Shown here: piece after piece, positions 1 through 4,902 of the stretch
Layout of the letters: every line of letters starts with the position of its first letter
Position numbering within the stretch: position 1 is the first letter of the stretch
Assembly (NCBI GenBank): GCA_016933095.1
Contig: JAFGBP010000007.1
Location: 1-5,873 of the forward strand
Reading direction: 5' to 3'
DNA: 5,873 nt
From: Candidatus Woesearchaeota archaeon
GTDB taxonomy: Archaea > Nanobdellota > Nanobdellia > Woesearchaeales > SM23-78
Program-made: the position numbers and the translations under genes
The notes under the pieces: model-generated
Told to the model about the DNA's origin: nothing
What the model saw: only the letters and a program-made list of their open reading frames with translations
Databases searched by the model: none

Positions 1-138
1 AAGGCCGCCGGATATCCTAGGCTCAAAGCCGAACTTCTCCTCGGAGAACTCGATCGCCTTCTTGAAGAAAGAGATGCTCCTCTCAGAATACCCCCGTTCT
101 CTGCACAAGTCTATGAACTTATCCTTCTCGCTCCCCAT
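1..138 (-). CDS. 5' end of a gene leaving the window; possible RelA/SpoT-like HD-domain protein
   Basis: An ATG at 138-136 opens a reading frame that stays open for 46 codons to the left edge, so only the N-terminus is visible and the rest lies outside. The peptide begins MGSEKDKFIDLCRERGY and continues with an amphipathic helix (SISFFKKAIEFSEEKFG, about residues 21-37) and then PRISGGL at the edge. A helix of this kind followed by R-x-SG is the layout that opens the HD hydrolase domain of RelA/SpoT family (p)ppGpp enzymes, where an R-x-SG-x-P-Y-x-x-H motif is usual. The decisive HD residues are not in the window, so this assignment is a weak inference. The frame is supported as coding by a well-placed TATA-like box upstream. 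It starts about 100 bp beyond the stop of the truncated helicase, on the same strand. Confidence 0.5.
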   Translation of the reverse strand, partial: MGSEKDKFIDLCRERGYSERSISFFKKAIEFSEEKFGFEPRISGGL

Positions 139-170
139 AGGCTCTATATAGTATTCCTTTCTTTTTAAAG
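139..170 (-). promoter_or_regulatory. Candidate promoter of the left-edge gene, probably leaderless
   Basis: Read on the minus strand, TTTAAAAA lies at 169-162, centred about 27 bases upstream of the ATG at 138. That is the normal archaeal TATA-to-transcription-start distance, so transcription would begin at or next to the start codon and give a leaderless mRNA. There is no good Shine-Dalgarno sequence just before this ATG, which agrees. A TATATAG stretch at about 150-144 is too close to the ATG to be the TATA box. Confidence 0.5.
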
Positions 171-235
171 ATTGTTAACGATGATTCCACAAGAACGAAA
201 ATCCGTGAGAATGCTTCCTGGCCTGAAGGGAGAAT

Positions 236-898
236 TTATGAGAACTCTATCTCTCCGTCCATGTAAACGCCCTTGTCAAGGCGTACAGGACGCCAGTTGT
301 CGATTATCAGCTCTGCCTTGAGCCACTCGGCGAGCTCTTCTGGATTGCCGATCGTTGCACTCAGGCCGATGAGCTGCAAGTCTTTTATCATGCTCCGCAG
401 GATCGTGATGAGGACTTCGAGGGCTGGCCCCCTTCCAGGATCGTTCAGCAAGTGGATCTCGTCGACGACGACTGTCTTCACGTACTTGAGCCACGGACTC
501 TTATGCCTGATGAGACTGTCGAACTTCTCGCTCGTCGTGATGATGAGGTCGTAGCGCTCGAGGTAAGAATCGTTCGAGTCCAGGTCTCCGATGCTGATCG
601 CGATCTTGATGTCCGGGTAATCCTTCTTGAACTGCTTGTACTTCTCGCTCGCAAGAGCCTTAAGGGGCACGACGTATACGCACTTGCCTTTGTCATGTAT
701 TATCGCGTTGAGGAACGCGAGCTCAGCGATCAAGGTCTTGCCGCTCGCAGTCGGTGTGCACACGAGAAGGTTCTTGTCCTGGAATAGTCCGCCCTTCACG
801 CTCTTGGCCTGGCCGGGGCGAAACTCTGAGAAGCCACGCTTCTCAAGAAGAGAATAGACCTTTTCCGGGATGAAGGACTTGTAATTGGAGATCTTCAA
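236..898 (-). CDS. Truncated Ski2/Hel308-type DEAD/DEAH-box helicase, first RecA domain only
   Basis: The 220-residue product matches the N-terminal ATPase domain of Ski2-like superfamily 2 helicases (Hel308/COG1204 type), which unwind DNA or RNA using ATP. Visible motifs in order are the Q-motif region (FRPGQ, 26-30), Walker A TPTASGKT (48-55), motif Ia PLKALASEKY (78-87), motif Ib TTSEKFDSLIRH (121-132), Walker B DEIH (146-149) and motif III SAT (180-182). The protein ends at the stop after ...DGEIEFS, just past the RecA1 domain. RecA2 with motifs IV-VI and the C-terminal winged-helix and ratchet domains, which bring family members to roughly 700 residues, are absent. No frame in 139-235 carries them on. 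The start is TTG at 898-896: an in-frame TGA lies two codons upstream, and the N-terminus then has the family's usual length. It lies 10 bp behind argS and is probably co-transcribed with it. It could be a decayed gene or one half of a split helicase. Confidence 0.85.
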   Translation of the reverse strand: MKISNYKSFIPEKVYSLLEKRGFSEFRPGQAKSVKGGLFQDKNLLVCTPTASGKTLIAELAFLNAIIHDKGKCVYVVPLKALASEKYKQFKKDYPDIKIAISIGDLDSNDSYLERYDLIITTSEKFDSLIRHKSPWLKYVKTVVVDEIHLLNDPGRGPALEVLITILRSMIKDLQLIGLSATIGNPEELAEWLKAELIIDNWRPVRLDKGVYMDGEIEFS

Positions 899-905
899 GA
901 ATCAT

Positions 906-910
906 CCCTC
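906..910 (-). promoter_or_regulatory. Shine-Dalgarno site of the helicase fragment, overlapping the argS stop
   Basis: On the minus strand GAGGG at 910-906 overlaps the argS TGA stop (911-909) and sits 7 bases before the TTG start at 898. It supports this unusual start codon and suggests translational coupling to argS. An ATG lies between them (905-903), but its frame closes after about 20 codons without any helicase sequence. Confidence 0.5.
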
Positions 911-2624
911 ACATCTCCTCTGGAGCCTCTATGCCGAGCATGGACAGCGCGCTTTGGAGCACTGTCCTCGTGCACCATATCAGGGTGAGCCTTGCTTCTT
1001 TGACCTGATTGTTGTCTGCTTTCAGCACTTGGCATTCCTGGTAGAAGCTTCCGAATTCCTGTGTGAGCTCTATCGCGTACTTCGCGACCAGGCTAGGGTT
1101 GTACTTCTCAGCTGACTCCCGAATCACTGCAGGGTAGCTGTTGAGGAGTGTTATCAGCCGATGCTCTTTCTCGTGCTCGTACTTGAACTTCGATATCTCG
1201 CTTTCCTTGGGCTCCCACTTCTTGCCTGCCTGCCTGAATATAGAGCAGATGCGCGCGTGGGCGTATTGGACGTACGGGCCTGTCTCGCCCTCGAAAGACA
1301 CGCTCTCCTTCGGATTATAGACAAAGTCCTTCATAGGATCATACTTTAGTATGAAGAACTTGATGGCGCCAAGGCCTATCATCTTGCTTCTCTTGGCGAC
1401 TTCTTTCGCGCTTAGGTCTTCGTGCCTCTTCTTGATCTCTTCGCCTGCCAGCTTCTGAACGTCTTCCATCAGGTTGTCTGTGTCGACGACTGTGCCTTCG
1501 CGGCTCTTCATCTTGCCTTCCGGCAATGATATCATGCCGTAGCTCAGGTGGTAGCACTTCTTTGCAAAGGGCATGCCGAGCATCTCCAATAGCTTGAACA
1601 ATACTTGGAAGTGATACCTCTGCTCGTTCCCCACGACGTAGACTGACCGGTCCATCTGGAAGTCGTCGAACTTCTTCTTGGCAAGGTAGATGTCTTGGGT
1701 GATGTAGATGCTTGTGCCATCGTCTCTTAGGAGGTACTTCTTTCCGAGCTTGTCCTTCTCCAGGTCGGCATACACTGCGCCTTCAGGGTCTCTTCTGAAC
1801 ACTCCTTTCTTCACGCCTTCAAGTATCAGTTCTTTCCCATGCGTATATAATTCGCTCTCATAATAAGTCTTCTTGTGATGCACGCCCATGGCCTTGTAGG
1901 TCTCGTGGAAGCCGTCGAGCGCCCACTTCCTCATCTTCTTCCAGAGTGTCAGAGTATCCTTGTCGCCGTCCTCCCACTTCTTGAGGAGGGCCTTTGCTTC
2001 CTCTTCGATCTTAGGGTCTTCCTTCTCCTTCTGGCCGTAGAGGACGTAATAGTCTCCTACGAAGTGATCAGGCTTCTTGCCCTTGCCTGGCTCTTTTCCC
2101 TTGCCCCACTTCTTGTACGCGAGCATCGACTTGCAGATGTGCACTCCCCGATCGTTTACGAGATCTACAGGCACCGCCTTGAATCCTGCGAATCCCAAGA
2201 TATTGCAGATGGAGTTTCCGAGAAGCATGTTCCTTGCATGGCCTAGGTGGAGCGGCTTATTGGTGTTGGGAGCGGGGTATTCTATCATGACAGTCTCTTT
2301 CTTGTCAGCGCCAGAACCATAGAGCGAGCCGCACTCAAGCACCTTCTGAAGGACTTGGTGGGCTAGCCTGTTCTTGTCCAGGAAGAAGTTAAGGTAAGGC
2401 CCGACTGCCTCGGCCCTCTCAACAGCCCCATGAGACTTTACTTTTCCTGCGAGCTCCTGGGCAATTGCCTGTGGGGCTTTCTTGAACTGCTTGGCGAGCA
2501 CAAAGCAAGGGAATGCGAAGTCGCCGAGCTTGGGGTCTGGCGGGACTTCCAAAACCTTGTCTATATCTTCTTTCGAGAGCTTCGTCTCCTTTTCCAGCAG
2601 CGAGATTACGTCTTTTCTTGACAT
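909..2624 (-). CDS. argS: Arginyl-tRNA synthetase (ArgRS)
   Basis: This cytoplasmic class I aminoacyl-tRNA synthetase charges tRNA-Arg with arginine at the expense of ATP. Numbered from the chosen ATG at 2624, the 571 residues hold the N-terminal additional domain that reads the tRNA elbow (about 1-85, including PPDPKLGDFAFPC at 28-40), the HIGH motif as HLGH (126-129) within EYPAPNTNKPLHLGHARN, the conserved NDRGVHICKS (157-166), TQDIYLAKKKF (309-319), the KMSKS counterpart KMKSR (371-375) in SLPEGKMKSREGTVVD, and FEGETGPYVQYAHARI (444-459) leading into the C-terminal DALR anticodon-binding helical domain (about 455-571). The length is normal for archaeal ArgRS. The frame is open up to a TTG at 2696, but the 24 extra residues would be encoded by the promoter region and are not family-like. 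The ATG at 2624 has GGTG five bases upstream. The KMKSR variant is unremarkable, because ArgRS enzymes often diverge from KMSKS. Confidence 0.97.
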   Translation of the reverse strand: MSRKDVISLLEKETKLSKEDIDKVLEVPPDPKLGDFAFPCFVLAKQFKKAPQAIAQELAGKVKSHGAVERAEAVGPYLNFFLDKNRLAHQVLQKVLECGSLYGSGADKKETVMIEYPAPNTNKPLHLGHARNMLLGNSICNILGFAGFKAVPVDLVNDRGVHICKSMLAYKKWGKGKEPGKGKKPDHFVGDYYVLYGQKEKEDPKIEEEAKALLKKWEDGDKDTLTLWKKMRKWALDGFHETYKAMGVHHKKTYYESELYTHGKELILEGVKKGVFRRDPEGAVYADLEKDKLGKKYLLRDDGTSIYITQDIYLAKKKFDDFQMDRSVYVVGNEQRYHFQVLFKLLEMLGMPFAKKCYHLSYGMISLPEGKMKSREGTVVDTDNLMEDVQKLAGEEIKKRHEDLSAKEVAKRSKMIGLGAIKFFILKYDPMKDFVYNPKESVSFEGETGPYVQYAHARICSIFRQAGKKWEPKESEISKFKYEHEKEHRLITLLNSYPAVIRESAEKYNPSLVAKYAIELTQEFGSFYQECQVLKADNNQVKEARLTLIWCTRTVLQSALSMLGIEAPEEM

Positions 2625-2672
2625 GGAAACACCCTGCGTCCATATAACTCGCCCTGTCTTTATTAATTTTTT
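2625..2672 (-). promoter_or_regulatory. Candidate argS promoter and Shine-Dalgarno site
   Basis: On the minus strand an A/T box reading AAAAAATTAATAAAG spans 2672-2658, with TTAATAAA at 2666-2659. About 26 bases downstream this predicts transcription starting near 2636, giving a leader of about 12 bases. AGGGTG at 2635-2630 lies just before the ATG at 2624 and can serve as Shine-Dalgarno site. This arrangement argues that the in-frame TTG at 2696, upstream of the TATA box, is not the start. Confidence 0.55.
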
Positions 2673-2697
2673 CTTGTCTTTGGGGCTTTGTTCCAAA

Positions 2698-2750
2698 TCT
2701 CTCGTAGCCCGCTGCGACCGCTCATCAATCGCATCCTTTAATCGAGTCTA
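2698..2750. repeat. Imperfect 53-bp direct repeat, copy A
   Basis: This segment matches copy B (2793-2845) at 45 of 53 positions without any gap, at a constant offset of 95 bp. The left part, TCTCTCGTAGCCCGC, is identical, and GCGACCGCTCAT and CGAGTCTA are also conserved. Further left, both copies are preceded by GGGGCT (2682-2687 and 2784-2789) at a spacing that differs by 7 bases. Copy A lies about 30 bp upstream of the argS TATA box. No function is recognised. Confidence 0.8.
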
Positions 2751-2784
2751 TCTTAACCGCGCAGGTGTCATGATGCGCAGCCAG

Positions 2785-2805
2785 GGGCTACTTCTCTCGT
2801 AGCCC
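2785..2805. other. Seven-bp hairpin at the start of repeat copy B
   Basis: GGGCTAC (2785-2791) is perfectly complementary to GTAGCCC (2799-2805) across a seven-base loop. The right arm lies in repeat copy B. In copy A only GGGCT/AGCCC can pair, with a longer loop. No T-run follows on either strand, so this does not look like a terminator. Confidence 0.45.
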
Positions 2806-2845
2806 GCCGCGACCGCTCATTAATAACATCCATCAGCCGAGTCTA
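2793..2845. repeat. Imperfect 53-bp direct repeat, copy B
   Basis: This is the partner of copy A (2698-2750), with eight substitutions and no indels. Its last part, CCGAGTCTAGAG, recurs as CCGATTCTAGAG near 3013-3024 inside the MITE-like element, and GCCGCGACCGCTC is echoed by GCCGCGCTCCGTTC at about 2978-2991. A third, much more diverged copy is therefore possible but not secure. Confidence 0.8.
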
Positions 2846-2880
2846 GAGTGCCAGTATAAGTTTCTTGAAGGAGCGCCTAT

Positions 2881-2936
2881 GCGCAGCAGAGTATAGCTCT
2901 GCGCACAAGTAAGCTATGCTTACTTGTGCACTTTTT
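2881..2936 (+). terminator. Overlapping hairpins followed by T5: terminator-like element or small RNA
   Basis: GCACAAGTAAGC (2903-2914) and GCTTACTTGTGC (2918-2929) form a perfect 12-bp stem with a three-base loop, followed by T5 at 2932-2936. That is the form of an intrinsic terminator on the plus strand. Just before it, GCGCAG (2881-2886) can pair with CTGCGC (2899-2904). The two stems share bases 2903-2904 and so partly compete. There is no plus-strand gene upstream for this to terminate. A TATA-like TATAAGTTT at 2855-2863 would place a transcription start near 2883, so a short structured RNA of about 50 bases is one reading. The RNA itself is inference. Confidence 0.45.
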
Positions 2937-2946
2937 CAACGCACCC

Positions 2947-2955
2947 CTTATATTC
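2947..2955. repeat. Left 9-bp flanking direct repeat (candidate target-site duplication)
   Basis: CTTATATTC directly abuts the left terminal inverted repeat of the 123-bp element and is repeated exactly at 3079-3087, directly abutting the right terminus. Confidence 0.6.
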
Positions 2956-3078
2956 GGAACCGTTCAAAATCTTTTGTGCCGCGCTCCGTTCGCCTAGACT
3001 TGTGATTGTTGTCCGATTCTAGAGGTTCCGCATATAATATCATCATACTTCGCAATGCGGCACTTTTTGAACGGTTCC
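2956..3078. mobile_element. MITE-like 123-bp element with terminal inverted repeats
   Basis: The element begins GGAACCGTTCAAAA (2956-2969) and ends with its exact reverse complement TTTTGAACGGTTCC (3065-3078). After a small asymmetric gap (six bases on the left, one on the right) the arms pair again over seven bases, GTGCCGC (2976-2982) with GCGGCAC (3057-3063). Perfect 9-bp direct repeats CTTATATTC flank it on both sides without a spare base, as expected for transposase-made target duplication. The 74-bp interior has no ORF and contains a small inner inverted repeat (CTAGA 2994-2998, TCTAG 3018-3022). It would be a non-autonomous element moved by a transposase encoded elsewhere. Several DDE families make duplications of 8-9 bp, and I cannot assign one. 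An operator or structured-RNA origin of the inverted repeat is the main alternative. Confidence 0.55.
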
Positions 3079-3087
3079 CTTATATTC
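3079..3087. repeat. Right 9-bp flanking direct repeat (candidate target-site duplication)
   Basis: This is an exact second copy of CTTATATTC, directly after the right terminal inverted repeat. It runs straight into the BRE/TATA of the first pilin gene. Confidence 0.6.
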
Positions 3088-3154
3088 GAAACCTTTATAT
3101 ATATCAAATCAAGTTTTTAGCTTAGTTACGATTAAAGGGTCAAATTAGAGGTGA
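3088..3154 (+). promoter_or_regulatory. Promoter and Shine-Dalgarno site of the pilin cluster
   Basis: CGAAACC at 3087-3093 (BRE-like) followed by TTTATATATAT from 3094 is the best archaeal promoter in the window. It predicts transcription starting near 3124 and a leader of about 38 bases. GAGGTGA at 3148-3154 is a strong Shine-Dalgarno site 7 bases before the ATG at 3162. The leader also contains AGGGTCAAAT (3136-3145), which recurs before psmB. Confidence 0.75.
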
Positions 3155-3161
3155 ACATCTT

Positions 3162-3635
3162 ATGAAGAACAGTAAGAAAGGACAGGCAGCGCTTGAGTTC
3201 CTTACGACATATGGCTGGGCCTTCTTAGTTATCCTGATAATGATAGGAGCACTTGCCTACTTCGGCGTTCTCAACCCGAAGAACTTCCTGCCATCAAGAT
3301 GCACTTTCAGTCCTGAAGTCGACTGCCTGGAAGCTCAGATACAGACGACGAATCCAATGCTTTCTTTCAGGATGCGAAACAACGTGGGTTCGACTGCAAA
3401 CTTCACTGTCAACGCGACTTATATCGGAGGCAACGTCATAGATGCCACTTCATGCACGTCTGACTTCGAGCTTCGAGCCGGGCGCGTACAAGAGGTTCAG
3501 TGCAATTTCGGAGCTGGCGCAGCTTTCCCTGCAGGCGACAAGGCAAAGTTCGAGGTCACGGTGAACTATAAAAAGGTGGACGGCGCATACTGGACTCCTG
3601 TGAAAGGAGAGATATACGGCACTGTCAATGGCTAG
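3162..3635 (+). CDS. Class III signal peptide pilin-like protein 1
   Basis: The 157-residue product has a short basic leader, MKNSKKG, followed by QAALEFLTTYGWA. This is the class III (type IV pilin-like) signal with predicted cleavage between Gly7 and Gln8 by an EppA/PibD-type prepilin peptidase. Glu at mature position 5 is kept, as in type IV pilins. A hydrophobic helix (about 13-36) would anchor the precursor and form the filament core. The rest is a small, probably beta-rich extracellular domain with four cysteines (47, 55, 98, 114; mature 40, 48, 91, 107), suggesting two disulfides. NFT (80-82) and NAT (84-86) are possible N-glycosylation sites. It is the first gene of three related ones, behind a strong promoter, and is probably co-transcribed with the next, 18 bp away. 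A filament subunit is likely, but whether it forms an adhesion pilus or something else cannot be told, because no assembly ATPase or membrane platform gene is in the window. Confidence 0.88.
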   Translation: MKNSKKGQAALEFLTTYGWAFLVILIMIGALAYFGVLNPKNFLPSRCTFSPEVDCLEAQIQTTNPMLSFRMRNNVGSTANFTVNATYIGGNVIDATSCTSDFELRAGRVQEVQCNFGAGAAFPAGDKAKFEVTVNYKKVDGAYWTPVKGEIYGTVNG

Positions 3636-3653
3636 ATGGGAGGTGCTATTTAG

Positions 3654-4133
3654 ATGGATAAGAGAGCACAAGCAGCATTAGAGTTTTTGACGACCTATGG
3701 CTGGGCCATACTTGTCATTCTCGTTATGATCGGGGCCTTGGTCTACTTCGGGTTGTTGAATCCTACAAAGGCTTTGCCTAACAGGTGCGAGGCTACTGCT
3801 GGCTTTGCGTGCAAGGACTTCCAAATAACCGAGGACGGCTTCGAGATCCAGATCTATAATAAGCTCGGAGAGACGATCAAGGACGTTGACTTCACGGATC
3901 TTCCTGACAGTGATGAGTTTATCTCAGCTCTTGTCTCAGGAGATTGCGGAGTTACGGGAATAGTCCCTGCTGATGACCTTATGATAATCAGTTGCAACCA
4001 CACCGACCTTTATGAGGGCCTCGGGGCTTCCCAAGGAGTCAAGGTCAAGATAGCGTTTGACCTTAACTACACCATGATTCGAGGCACTTATCCTAAGGTG
4101 GCTTCGATCTCAGTGTATGGCCCTGTACAGTGA
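3654..4133 (+). CDS. Class III signal peptide pilin-like protein 2
   Basis: This 159-residue paralogue of the preceding protein has a five-residue leader, MDKRA, then QAALEFLTTYGWA, with cleavage predicted between Ala5 and Gln6. The -1 residue is Ala, whereas both neighbours have Gly. A hydrophobic helix covers about 11-35. LNPTKALPNRC corresponds to LNPKNFLPSRC in protein 1. Cysteines at 45, 53, 98 and 114 (mature 40, 48, 93, 109) match the four of protein 1, so the same two disulfides are expected. NHT (115-117) and NYT (138-140) are possible glycosylation sites. The middle is acidic (VDFTDLPDSDEF, 78-89), unlike protein 1. GGGAGGTG at 3638-3645, 8 bases before the ATG, supports the start. 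The 18-bp gap to the upstream gene indicates an operon. Confidence 0.88.
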   Translation: MDKRAQAALEFLTTYGWAILVILVMIGALVYFGLLNPTKALPNRCEATAGFACKDFQITEDGFEIQIYNKLGETIKDVDFTDLPDSDEFISALVSGDCGVTGIVPADDLMIISCNHTDLYEGLGASQGVKVKIAFDLNYTMIRGTYPKVASISVYGPVQ

Positions 4134-4202
4134 AGCTTTTGAGGCATCTTTACTTTTTTCCCTAAACTCTTTACATTCATTTTCAGAATATGGGGGCGAA
4201 AA
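4134..4202 (+). promoter_or_regulatory. Gap before pilin 3 with T6 run, TATA-like box and weak ribosome site
   Basis: The 69-bp gap contains TTTTTT at 4154-4159, which could end part of the transcription from pilins 1-2, because archaeal RNA polymerase terminates at T-runs. A/T-rich CTTTACATT (4169-4177) about 30 bases before the start could be a weak promoter box for pilin 3. GGGGGCG (4192-4198) is the only Shine-Dalgarno-like sequence and is a poor match. The relative level of pilin 3 may therefore differ from that of pilins 1 and 2; this is inference. Confidence 0.35.
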
Positions 4203-4706
4203 ATGCATTCTAGACGCGCTGGAAGACAAGGACAGGCCGCGTTCGAGTACATCGTGACTTATGGCTGGGCAATACTGGCGGCTATAATAGCGATTGGAGC
4301 CCTTTCTTACTTTGGGTTCATAAGCCCTTCCAACCTGATCCCTAACAGGTGCAATTTCGGGAAGCAGCTGGAGTGCCAGGATTACCAGATCCAGAACGAC
4401 GGCACAGGTGCAGTTGTGCGTTTGAACTTCAGGAATAACTTTGGGAAGCCCATCATCATCTTGGATGTTAACATGGTAGAGGACTCGAATGGGGTCACGG
4501 GAAACCATCCTTTTGACGCTGCAGACCAGGTCTACATCGCGGCCGGCGCGACCAACGAGACAGTGGTCTATCTTGATCCGCAGTATGCCAGGCTATCGGG
4601 CGAGAAGCAGGGGGTCAATCTCATGGTGAACTTTACAAGGGCTGACATCCCTTCGGCTCCTGAGCACACGATAAGCGGGTATGTGTTCACGGTGGTGTCT
4701 GAGTAG
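4203..4706 (+). CDS. Class III signal peptide pilin-like protein 3
   Basis: This third paralogue (167 residues) has a longer ten-residue basic leader, MHSRRAGRQG, then QAAFEYIVTYGWA, with cleavage predicted between Gly10 and Gln11 and Glu at mature position 5. The hydrophobic helix spans about 16-40. ISPSNLIPNRC aligns with the LNPxxxLPxRC segment of its neighbours, and the cysteines at 50 and 58 fall at mature positions 40 and 48, exactly as in pilins 1 and 2. It has no other cysteine, so the second disulfide of its neighbours is missing. Its TTYGWA counterpart reads VTYGWA, and EFL is replaced by EYI, making it the most diverged of the three. NET (118-120) and NFT (143-145) are possible glycosylation sites. 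It could be a minor or tip pilin of the same filament, or simply a diverged subunit; the sequence does not decide. Confidence 0.88.
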   Translation: MHSRRAGRQGQAAFEYIVTYGWAILAAIIAIGALSYFGFISPSNLIPNRCNFGKQLECQDYQIQNDGTGAVVRLNFRNNFGKPIIILDVNMVEDSNGVTGNHPFDAADQVYIAAGATNETVVYLDPQYARLSGEKQGVNLMVNFTRADIPSAPEHTISGYVFTVVSE

Positions 4707-4723
4707 GATTTTTAGAAACCTAC

Positions 4724-4768
4724 AAGACCATTGTCTTAAGCTCGCGTTCCAGAAAACGCAAGTTTTTT
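4724..4768 (+). terminator. Terminator of the pilin cluster: hairpins plus T6
   Basis: CTCGCGTT (4741-4748) pairs with AACGCAAG (4755-4762) through seven of eight bases around a six-base loop, and TTTTTT follows at 4763-4768. A smaller hairpin, AAGAC (4724-4728) with GTCTT (4733-4737), precedes it. The position, 18 to 62 bases after the pilin 3 stop, suits a terminator. Both hairpins lie inside a wider inverted repeat, TTAGAAAC (4712-4719) and GTTTCTAA (4801-4808), which may be chance. Confidence 0.6.
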
Positions 4769-4824
4769 AAAGGAAACGGCTTTACATTGCTCAAAAGGTT
4801 GTTTCTAACACCGAACGAATGATC

Positions 4825-4895
4825 ATTAAATCTAGGGGTATAGTGGACTTACAAATCAGGGTCAAATCGGTATTGTAGAGAACATAGAAGGTGAT
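4825..4895 (+). promoter_or_regulatory. Candidate psmB promoter and Shine-Dalgarno site
   Basis: ATTAAAT at 4825-4831 is a TATA-like box that would start transcription near 4854, giving a leader of about 49 bases. GGTGAT at 4890-4895 is an ideal Shine-Dalgarno match 7 bases before the ATG at 4903. The leader contains AGGGTCAAAT (4858-4867), shared with the pilin 1 leader. TTTTTTAAA at 4763-4771 is a second possible TATA box, but it is better explained as the upstream terminator. Confidence 0.5.
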
Positions 4896-4902
4896 TGTTT
4901 AC

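Noticed and set aside
139..235. Continuation of the helicase in another frame after a frameshift
   Set aside because: None of the minus-strand frames here encodes RecA2-like sequence, and the stretch ends in the promoter of the next gene, so a simple frameshift does not explain the short protein.
2625..2696. N-terminal extension of ArgRS from a TTG at 2696
   Set aside because: The 24 extra residues are encoded by the promoter region (TTAATAAA at 2666-2659) and are not family-like; the ATG at 2624 has a good Shine-Dalgarno site.
2663..2820. Duplicated mini-peptides starting MSGR(S/G)GLRE on the minus strand in both 53-bp repeats
   Set aside because: The peptides are 20 and 10 residues long, have no ribosome sites, and one difference between the copies changes an amino acid; the A copy also runs through the argS promoter.
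2673..3161. tRNA gene or CRISPR array in the repeat-rich intergenic region
   Set aside because: No cloverleaf with a T-loop GTTCRA motif can be drawn, and there are only two long diverged repeats rather than a regular series of short identical repeats with spacers.
4110..4508. Minus-strand 132-codon reading frame across pilins 2 and 3
   Set aside because: It is antisense to a clear pilin gene with full signal peptide and shows no recognisable domain, so it is a shadow frame.
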